Positions 1-4,020 of a DNA stretch of 5,487 nucleotides are shown here, piece after piece. Location: NCBI GenBank assembly GCA_002298925.1, contig DBMM01000143.1, positions 13,488 through 18,974 of the forward strand, read 5' to 3'. Numbering within the stretch: the stretch's first letter is position 1; each line of letters opens with the position of its first letter. Made by a program: the position numbers and the translations under genes. The stretch is from Geobacter sp. UBA698 (lineage in GTDB: Bacteria > Desulfobacterota > Desulfuromonadia > Geobacterales > Pseudopelobacteraceae). The notes beneath the pieces were generated by a model. The model made no database searches. It was not told the DNA's origin and saw nothing but the letters and a program-made list of their open reading frames with translations.

Positions 1-689
1 ATTTCCAGGTCGAGGCCACCCGATCCGACGGCAACAGGTACGATTGCAAACGAATTGTTACGGAATACAGCCCGGGGCAGGTGGTAACCGGGATTCTCGA
101 CAGCCACTGAGCTGTGGCTCTCCTTCAACAGGTGGGCGACAATGTCCAGGCTATGCTGAAGTCCGGCACAGATCACGATCTGGTCCGGCTCACAGACCAC
201 TCCCCGTGAACTTTCCAGATAGTGTTGAATGTTGCTGCGCAAGCCCCATTCTCCCTGCGGATCGCCATACAGGGAAAGCTCGCGGAAACTCTCGCGCAGG
301 CAATCCAGGAGACACTTTCGCCAAATTGCCAGGGGAAAACTTTCCGGATCGAGTCGAGCAGGATGAAAATCGTACCTGAAGCTTGCAGCGGGCATCGGAA
401 GGCTGCCGCGCTTGCGAGGTTTATGGGACAGTGATATCGCTGCAACATCCTGATCAATTTCCGACACGAAATAGCCGCTGCGCTGCCTGCTGTAAATGTA
501 CCCTTCCGCATGCAGCTCCTGGTAGGCTCCTTCAACCGTGTTGCGGCTGGTTGACAGTTCGATGGCCAAATCCCTGACAGACGGGAGCTTGGTGTTTGCG
601 GGCAGTATCCCCGACAGCACATGCTCTCTTAGCTGATTATAGAGCTGCCTGTATAACGGAACGGGGTCATTGTTGTTCAGGATGAACAT
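1..689 (-). CDS. MocR/PdxR-type regulator (GntR HTH + aminotransferase-like domain), 3' end beyond window
   Basis: Reading the minus strand from the ATG at 689 gives 229 uninterrupted residues to the window edge. Residues 10-75 are a GntR-family winged helix: PLYRQLYNQLRE, then LPSVRDLA at 35-42, the recognition-helix motif STSRNTVEGAYQEL at 46-59, and the wing EGYIYSRQRSGYF at 62-74. A linker rich in Arg, Lys and Pro (about 88-100) leads into the start of a fold-type I aminotransferase domain: FPLAIW at 118-123, LYGDPQGEWGLR at 140-151, an RGVVCEPDQIVICAGLQHSLD stretch at 162-182, and VENPGYHLPRA at 198-207. This order defines MocR proteins, which typically bind PLP and regulate vitamin B6, GABA, taurine or amine genes. 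The PLP-lysine would lie in the missing C-terminal half, so cofactor binding cannot be checked. Only a weak GGAAA ribosome-binding site precedes the ATG. The gene is divergent from the FMN-binding protein gene at 776, its likely target. The family call is firm; the effector and regulon are inferred. Confidence 0.93.
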   Translation of the reverse strand, partial: MFILNNNDPVPLYRQLYNQLREHVLSGILPANTKLPSVRDLAIELSTSRNTVEGAYQELHAEGYIYSRQRSGYFVSEIDQDVAAISLSHKPRKRGSLPMPAASFRYDFHPARLDPESFPLAIWRKCLLDCLRESFRELSLYGDPQGEWGLRSNIQHYLESSRGVVCEPDQIVICAGLQHSLDIVAHLLKESHSSVAVENPGYHLPRAVFRNNSFAIVPVAVGSGGLDLE

Positions 690-775
690 AAGATTTCCAA
701 TCGTGATTAACAAGCAAACATAAATCTGTAAAAGTGTTAGACTGAATAACCACCAAATAACAGGAGATAGTACCG
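690..775. promoter_or_regulatory. Divergent control region between MocR regulator and FMN-binding protein
   Basis: This 86-bp AT-rich gap must carry the promoters of both divergent genes. Visible elements are AATCGTGATT (699-708, inverted AATC/GATT halves), two direct AATAAC copies at 745-750 and 756-761 (11-bp period, one helical turn), and an AGGAG ribosome-binding site at 762-766, nine bases before the ATG at 776. MocR regulators often bind direct repeats next to a divergent target, so the AATAAC pair is a candidate site. I could not assign convincing -35/-10 boxes in either direction, which would fit an activator-dependent promoter but does not prove one. Confidence 0.5.
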
Positions 776-1147
776 ATGATTCCCGAAAAACTGCTGGAAG
801 TGCTCAAACAGGATGGCGTGGTTGCCATCGCAACTTTGGGCCAGGACGGGCCGCATATGGTCAATACCTGGAACAGTTACATCCGGATCTCCCCCGACGG
901 CCGCTTGCTGATTCCGGCCGGATACATGCATCGTACCGAGGCCAATATTGCTTTCAACAGCAATGTACTGATAACCCTGGGCAGCAGCAAGGTGGCCGGT
1001 AATCTCGGCCCCGGCACCGGCTTCCTGATCAAGGGCACGGCAGTCTTTATAACCTCCGGCCCGGATTTTGATGTTATTAAAGAAAAATTCGCCTGGGCCC
1101 GGGCTACCTTGACAGTTTCCATCGCTTCTGTCACGCAGACACTGTAG
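776..1147 (+). CDS. FMN-binding split-barrel protein (pyridoxamine 5'-phosphate oxidase-like family)
   Basis: This is a complete 123-residue protein closely resembling the small dimeric FMN-binding protein of Desulfovibrio vulgaris (122 residues). Shared blocks are EVLKQDGVVAIAT (8-20), DGPHMVNTWNSY (24-35, including Trp32, the aromatic residue next to the flavin in the known protein), PAGYMHRTEANI (about 47-58), ITLGSSKVAG, the GPGTGFLIKGTAVF stretch, the SGPDF and KFAWARA blocks, and the terminal TQTL. The final Leu matches the C-terminal Leu known to affect dimerisation in D. vulgaris. Asp13 replaces the much-studied Glu13. It is a soluble beta-barrel flavoprotein; a cellular role has not been firmly established even for the characterised homologue, though electron transfer has been proposed. 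The AGGAG site nine bases upstream supports the ATG at 776. Divergence from a MocR regulator suggests control by PLP or an amine. No signal peptide or membrane segment is seen. The family assignment is firm; the substrate is unknown. Confidence 0.92.
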   Translation: MIPEKLLEVLKQDGVVAIATLGQDGPHMVNTWNSYIRISPDGRLLIPAGYMHRTEANIAFNSNVLITLGSSKVAGNLGPGTGFLIKGTAVFITSGPDFDVIKEKFAWARATLTVSIASVTQTL

Positions 1148-1329
1148 CTGCAGAGAAACTCCAGGAACATCTCTTATGTGCATCTTCCTGATCGAAAAAT
1201 CCACCAGTCCATTGCCATAGTAACCCGAAATCCCGCTCTCGAGGGCTGACCCTGCCATTTGCCATGACCATGGCAGATCGGCCTGGCCAGCCTCAAGAGG
1301 GCGGCCATGCCAGACCAGCCATGCTGCGT
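1148..1329. other. Convergent intergenic region with inverted repeats, possible bidirectional terminator
   Basis: This 182-bp gap lies between the ends of two convergent genes and holds no convincing gene. Its right half is dense in pairable sequence: CTGCCAT (1252-1258) with ATGGCAG (1269-1275), the tighter GCCAT/ATGGC hairpin at 1261-1274, and GGCCTGGCC (1280-1288) facing GGCCATGCC (1303-1311), which forms a nine-position stem with one mismatch plus an inner CCTC/GAGG pairing. Neither strand shows a good T-tract straight after a stem, so classical intrinsic termination is only weakly supported. The word GCCAT recurs several times here. Confidence 0.35.
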
Positions 1330-2610
1330 TTAACCCTCCAGCGCTTTCAGAAAATCCGACATCGCTTCCACATCGCGCAGCTCCCGGAATTCCCGGTAGC
1401 CATCGATACCATCGGGGTCAAGTCCGCGATAAAAGCGTGGTCTGGAGCTTTTCAGCCCTGAAAGGGCTTTATTGGTGGCATAATCCGGGTCGTTCAGCTT
1501 GTCGCCCCTCAGCTTCAGGCCGATCACCAGGCTGAAGCCCAGCTGGAACAATCTTTTCAGGTATTCGCCGGTCAGGATCTCTGCACCCTTTGCCTCATCC
1601 CCTTCACACAGGTACTCCAGGGCGATGTTAAGGTAGCCGTACACCCGTTCCACCACCGACATCATCTCTTCCATATCGCCAAGATGGGCCTCATCGGCCA
1701 CCAGTGCCGTATTGATCAGGTAATTCAGTTCCATGCGGAACAGTTCCGAATCCATCCGCAGGATGACCCGCTCCAGAAACGTCTTCCCGGTCAAAAACAT
1801 CCCGGGGAGCGTGGTCGCTTCGACCGCCTGCAGGACCTCTTTATTGCGGCCGGGGGTAAAGGTGGCCGGGTTGATACGGGAGTAGATCTCACGCGCCTCA
1901 TCATAGGGCGGAAAGCCCAGATCGGCAAGGCGGCCCGATTTCAGGTGATAGCACTCTTCCTCCGATTCGATGTCGATTTCGCCGCTCACGCTTTCCATGA
2001 GCGACGTGTAGAGGGGATTGTCAAAACGGCAGACCAGCTCCAGAAAGGAGCCGATTACCTGGGCGTGCTTGGGGTTCTTGAATTTGATCAGAAACACATC
2101 GTCAAAGGTGTGGTCCCAGTCCGTCTGACGCTCCTCATCGGTATTTAGGTCGCCGATCCCCCCCGCCACAATCAGCTCCCTCCCCAAAAACATGGAGAGG
2201 AGATTGAAATCCAGATGGGGGAGCAGTTCCAGGAAATGTTCCTCACTCCCCTTCAGGATGTAGCCGAGATATTCGACCGCCTTATCTTCCGAGAACGACC
2301 AGCCTCGCCACAGTTCCATATCCAGGATGAAAACGCACTGTTCCGGACTTGCCAGCCCCAGCAGTTCCATGGCCTCGGGACCTCCATTTTCCTTGAACAG
2401 CCAGTACAACTCATGGGGCTGCATGGCCCGGGCAAGCTGCTTGTCGTCCGGGTCGTCCAGAATCAGGGCCAGACGCTCTTTGGGGAGTACCGCCTCAAGG
2501 TAGCTGCGCTTGCCGTTAAAAGGAAGTTTGCGAAAATCTTCGCCGTCAAACCTTATATTCGTTACCGCTGCCGTGCTTGCATCTGTTGCAGTCACACTTT
2601 TTTTCGACAT
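1330..2610 (-). CDS. Conserved soluble helical protein, probably DUF6178 family
   Basis: This is a complete 426-residue reading frame with a good start: AGGAG at 2616-2620, five bases before the ATG at 2610. I do not recognise a known function. The stretch RLADLGFPPYDEAREIYSRINP (about 227-248) and overall character recall DUF6178, a family I associate with deltaproteobacteria; this is from memory and unverified. The protein is acidic and Leu/Glu-rich, with no signal peptide, transmembrane segment or recognisable nucleotide-binding motif. Residues about 38-145 look like successive short helices separated by acidic or Pro turns (LPKERLALIL, MQPHELYWLF, ASPEQCVFIL, AVEYLGYILK, EEHFLELLPH, FNLLSMFL), reminiscent of alpha-superhelical domains such as the MgtE N-terminal domain. 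An Asp/Glu-rich patch (about 154-172, NTDEERQTDWDH and flanks) interrupts the pattern. The C-terminal half (255-368) is again mostly helical. It is transcribed alone, convergent with the FMN-protein gene and divergent from the toxin-antitoxin operon. A cytosolic scaffold or protein-interaction role is a guess. Confidence 0.85.
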   Translation of the reverse strand: MSKKSVTATDASTAAVTNIRFDGEDFRKLPFNGKRSYLEAVLPKERLALILDDPDDKQLARAMQPHELYWLFKENGGPEAMELLGLASPEQCVFILDMELWRGWSFSEDKAVEYLGYILKGSEEHFLELLPHLDFNLLSMFLGRELIVAGGIGDLNTDEERQTDWDHTFDDVFLIKFKNPKHAQVIGSFLELVCRFDNPLYTSLMESVSGEIDIESEEECYHLKSGRLADLGFPPYDEAREIYSRINPATFTPGRNKEVLQAVEATTLPGMFLTGKTFLERVILRMDSELFRMELNYLINTALVADEAHLGDMEEMMSVVERVYGYLNIALEYLCEGDEAKGAEILTGEYLKRLFQLGFSLVIGLKLRGDKLNDPDYATNKALSGLKSSRPRFYRGLDPDGIDGYREFRELRDVEAMSDFLKALEG

Positions 2611-2668
2611 GTATTCTCCTGTTTAAAAAGGGTCAAGCCTGGGATCGAGTCTTGAAAAACGGTAGTGA

Positions 2669-2695
2669 GGCGGCAGCGGTTTCACTGCTGCCACC
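2669..2695. promoter_or_regulatory. Strong hairpin in the presumed leader of the 1330-2610 gene
   Basis: GGCAGCGGT (2672-2680) pairs with ACTGCTGCC (2684-2692) around a three-base TTC loop; eight pairs are Watson-Crick and one is G.T on the plus strand (C.A mismatch on the minus strand). Two further GG/CC pairs at 2669-2670 and 2694-2695 extend it past a single mismatch. On the minus strand the stem is followed after 9-12 bases by five T residues (2659-2655), a loose terminator or attenuator layout upstream of the gene starting at 2610. On the plus strand no T-tract follows. Confidence 0.4.
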
Positions 2696-2766
2696 GATGG
2701 TTGTCATTTCAACTGTTCATTCTCTTAGCCACAATTTTCGCTTAAATTCCGATTAAGTCGTTCTTC

Positions 2767-2810
2767 TTGCCAATTAAATATCGGCATGTTATTGTACAAT
2801 ATCTTGTCAT
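2767..2810 (+). promoter_or_regulatory. Autoregulated promoter and TGTACA operator of the toxin-antitoxin operon
   Basis: TTGCCA (2767-2772), a 17-base spacer and TATTGT (2790-2795) preceded by TGT form a plausible extended -10 promoter; TACAAT (2795-2800) is an alternative -10. Lying over both is the perfect palindrome ATTGTACAAT (2791-2800), whose core TGTACA (2793-2798) is the hexamer bound by YefM and YefM-YoeB at the E. coli operator. Twelve bases downstream is TGTCAT (2805-2810), the E. coli spacing between long and short operator sites, though this second copy is degenerate. Bound repressor would block RNA polymerase directly. Confidence 0.75.
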
Positions 2811-2813
2811 TAT

Positions 2814-2818
2814 GGAGG
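2814..2818 (+). promoter_or_regulatory. Ribosome-binding site that fixes the antitoxin start
   Basis: GGAGG is followed by five T residues and the ATG at 2824. This favours that start over the in-frame ATG at 2767, which lies inside the promoter and would add 19 residues absent from the family. Confidence 0.85.
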
Positions 2819-2823
2819 TTTTT

Positions 2824-3078
2824 ATGCAGGCAATCACATACAGCGAAGCACGCCATGATCTTAAGAATGTTATGGACAATGCTTGCAGCAACCACGAACC
2901 GATCCTGATCACGCGTCGAAAGGGTGAGAGCGTGGTTATCGTAAGCCTGGAAGACTATGAATCCATTATGGAAAGCGAATATTTGCTTTCCAGTCCTGCT
3001 AATGCCTCACGATTACTGCAATCGCTTAAAGAGGCACGGTCCGGCAAGCGAACCCCCATGGATGCTCTTGGGTTATGA
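2824..3078 (+). CDS. yefM: Type II antitoxin, YefM/Phd family
   Basis: This 84-residue protein aligns without gaps to the E. coli YefM core. The N-terminal DNA-binding half includes ITYSEARHDL (4-13) and PILITRRKGESVVIVSLEDY (26-45). Arg10 and Arg31, the two arginines reported to matter for operator recognition in E. coli YefM, are both present at the same positions. The toxin-binding C-terminal half carries EYLLSSPANASRLLQSLKEA (52-71), close to the E. coli segment, followed by a Lys/Arg-containing tail. In the family the antitoxin is a labile dimer that wraps around YoeB, neutralises it and represses the operon, more strongly with toxin bound. The ATG at 2824 is chosen for the GGAGG five bases upstream and family length. 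Its TGA overlaps the toxin ATG as ATGA, implying translational coupling. The cognate TGTACA palindrome lies just upstream. Nothing in the frame suggests decay. Confidence 0.95.
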   Translation: MQAITYSEARHDLKNVMDNACSNHEPILITRRKGESVVIVSLEDYESIMESEYLLSSPANASRLLQSLKEARSGKRTPMDALGL

Positions 3079-3329
3079 ATGTCACATTCACACCGACTGC
3101 TCTCGACGACCTGCGTTATTGGCTAAAGACTGATAAACGCCATGCCGAACGGATCTTGGCACTTCTTGAAGAAATTCGGCGAACCCCTTTTGAGGGTACA
3201 GGGAAACCGGAACCCCTCCGCTTCCAACTTGCCGGTTGCTGGTCGCGTCGGATTGACCGAGAACATCGGCTTGTCTACCAAGTGGAAGAAGCAGAGATCG
3301 TAGTTATTGCCTGCCGCTATCATTACTGA
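3075..3329 (+). CDS. yoeB: YoeB-type ribosome-dependent mRNA endonuclease toxin
   Basis: The 84-residue protein has exactly the length of E. coli YoeB and the same RelE-like fold pattern. The catalytic residues known for YoeB are all in place: Glu46 in KPEPLRF, Arg65 in REHRLVYQV, and His83-Tyr84 in the terminal ACRYHY. Other shared blocks are YWLKTDKRHAERI (15-27), RRTPFEGTGKPEPL (35-48) and WSRRIDREHRLVY (56-68). Position 49 is Arg where E. coli has Lys, a conservative change. YoeB enters the ribosomal A site and cuts mRNA, stopping translation when YefM is degraded under stress. Here the start codon overlaps the antitoxin stop by four bases, and only a weak purine stretch precedes it, so translation probably depends on the antitoxin reading frame. 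No stop, frameshift or missing residue is visible, so it should be active. No clear terminator follows. Confidence 0.96.
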   Translation: MNVTFTPTALDDLRYWLKTDKRHAERILALLEEIRRTPFEGTGKPEPLRFQLAGCWSRRIDREHRLVYQVEEAEIVVIACRYHY

Positions 3330-3527
3330 TTTAATTTTACGCTTATTCATCTGTTTGATGCTGTCATTTTCTTCATTTCACCAACGGTAAATAGCTGCCC
3401 TCCGAAAGTTATGCCCATCTCTTCTGTGTTAAGGGCTGGTAAGGGGGAAACCAATGGAAGAACATGAAAAGCGGTTCTTAAAGAAGAGCATATTACAGCA
3501 TTTAATGCATATTCAACAGTTCACCCC
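3330..3527. other. AT-rich intergenic region between toxin gene and thioesterase gene
   Basis: This 198-bp gap lies between convergent genes. The 60 bases around the toxin stop are about one-third G+C by hand count. It contains the 5' part of a possible small ORF beginning at 3454, an AAGAAC/GTTCTT pair at 3458-3479 with a ten-base loop, and the palindrome GCATTTAATGC at 3498-3508. No stem followed by a proper T-tract was found on either strand, so I cannot place the terminators of the flanking genes. Confidence 0.35.
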
Positions 3528-3615
3528 CTACGATTCTCCGTCACCCCCCAACCCTTCGAAGAGTGTCACTGCGTTTCGAAAGGGGTCAGGCAGGCGGCGT
3601 GGCTTTCGAGCCTGA
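3454..3615 (+). CDS. Possible small ORF or 5' gene remnant
   Basis: An ATG at 3454 sits six bases after the purine run AAGGGGG, a strong-looking ribosome-binding site, and opens a 53-codon frame ending at the TGA at 3613-3615. The first 26 residues (start MEEHEKRFLKK, then SILQHLMHIQQFTPY) look like a natural charged and amphipathic helix. The rest is Pro/Ser/Arg-rich and runs antisense through the last codons of the thioesterase gene, as random translation would. The simplest reading is either a chance frame or the surviving 5' end of a lost gene. I do not recognise the protein; the helix faintly recalls the first helix of HepT/DUF86 proteins, but 26 residues are too few to claim this. Confidence 0.25.
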   Translation: MEEHEKRFLKKSILQHLMHIQQFTPYDSPSPPNPSKSVTAFRKGSGRRRGFRA

Positions 3616-3968
3616 TAGTCAAATGCCACCAGATTGGTGCTGCCCTGGGCTGTCACCGTTCCGTCCCGCTCTATCCGGTAAGCCATCACGAACGCTGAAT
3701 TGCGCAGTTCGCTGATCCGCACCCCGATGCGCAGCTCATCCCCGAGAAACATCTCGGCCAGATAGCGCACATGCGCCTCCGGCAGGATGATGCCGCACCC
3801 GCCGATATCCAGCTCGGAATAGCCGAACTGCTTGAGATAGGCGATACGGGCATCCTGAAAGAAACTCAGCACCGCCGCGTTGGAAACATGGCCGCCGTAG
3901 TTGATGTCGGCCACGCGCACCGTGTAGGGGATAAAAAAGCGATAGCTTGCTGATTCGTTCGTGTTCAT
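3528..3968 (-). CDS. Hotdog-fold acyl-CoA thioesterase (4HBT superfamily)
   Basis: A complete 146-residue protein of usual 4HBT length. Residues 14-42 hold the signature: PYTVRVADINYGGHVSN followed by AVLSFFQDARIAYL, where the FFxxAR helix is the central hotdog helix. Then come LDIGGCGIILPEAHVRYL (53-70), FLGDELRIGVRISE (74-87) and the closing strand STNLVAFDY (110-118). Such proteins hydrolyse acyl-CoA (or aryl/acyl-carrier) thioesters in the cytosol, usually as dimers or tetramers. Aligned on the GG pair, the YbgC catalytic Asp position is Asn23, with Asp21 two residues earlier; DINYGGH appears to be the norm for this subfamily, so the catalytic set may differ. The start at 3968 is supported by AAAGGA about eight bases upstream, part of which falls in a small hairpin. 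It follows the permease gene by 52 bp on the same strand, so cotranscription is possible, though no functional link is evident. The acyl substrate cannot be predicted. Confidence 0.88.
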   Translation of the reverse strand: MNTNESASYRFFIPYTVRVADINYGGHVSNAAVLSFFQDARIAYLKQFGYSELDIGGCGIILPEAHVRYLAEMFLGDELRIGVRISELRNSAFVMAYRIERDGTVTAQGSTNLVAFDYQARKPRRLPDPFRNAVTLFEGLGGDGES

Positions 3969-3973
3969 GCAGA

Positions 3974-3988
3974 CAATCCTTTCGATTG
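3974..3988 (-). promoter_or_regulatory. Small hairpin over the thioesterase ribosome-binding site
   Basis: CAATC, a five-base loop and GATTG form a short perfect stem that includes part of the AAAGGA ribosome-binding sequence on the minus strand. The same stretch contains two direct AAGGATT copies fifteen bases apart. Five base pairs is weak; an effect on translation is only possible. Confidence 0.25.
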
Positions 3989-4020
3989 AAATCCTTAAAC
4001 CACTACTGGACAGTTATAAA

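Larger units (their letters stand above)
2611..2823. other. Divergent intergenic region upstream of the helical protein and the toxin-antitoxin operon
   Basis: This 213-bp gap separates two divergent start codons. The left part holds the AGGAG ribosome-binding site of the minus-strand gene (2616-2620) and the hairpin at 2669-2695. The right part (2701-2820) is AT-rich, about one-third G+C by hand count, and carries the toxin-antitoxin promoter and operator. A CTTAA/TTAAG inverted pair lies at 2741-2757. A possible minus-strand promoter is TTGTGG with TGAAAT after a 17-base spacer (roughly 2736 down to 2708), which would place the hairpin in the transcribed leader; this is weakly supported. 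Confidence 0.45.

Noticed and set aside
173..622. 149-codon minus-strand open frame overlapping the regulator gene
   Set aside because: It lies in another frame of the same strand as the MocR gene, whose own frame carries continuous GntR and aminotransferase motifs; this one has none.
737..1258. 173-codon minus-strand open frame opposite the FMN-binding protein
   Set aside because: The plus-strand frame matches a known family end to end; the antisense translation shows no recognisable motif.
1684..2655. Two plus-strand open frames (1684-2148 and 2215-2655) opposite the helical protein gene
   Set aside because: Both are antisense within a continuous 426-codon gene that has a good ribosome-binding site, and their translations are not protein-like.
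2767..2823. Longer antitoxin starting at the ATG at 2767
   Set aside because: It would place the promoter and operator inside the coding region, adds 19 residues not found in YefM, and ignores the GGAGG site before 2824.
3421..3480. Possible riboswitch or small RNA in the purine-rich stretch before 3454
   Set aside because: I compared it by eye with common riboswitch cores such as c-di-GMP-I and found no matching conserved blocks; the purine run is better explained as a ribosome-binding site or chance.
2701..3527. Toxin-antitoxin operon as a compositionally foreign island
   Set aside because: The flanking intergenic DNA is about one-third G+C, but a 60-base sample of the antitoxin gene (2881-2940) is about 57% G+C, like the neighbours. 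No flanking direct repeats, integrase or insertion sequence were found, so composition alone does not show recent transfer.
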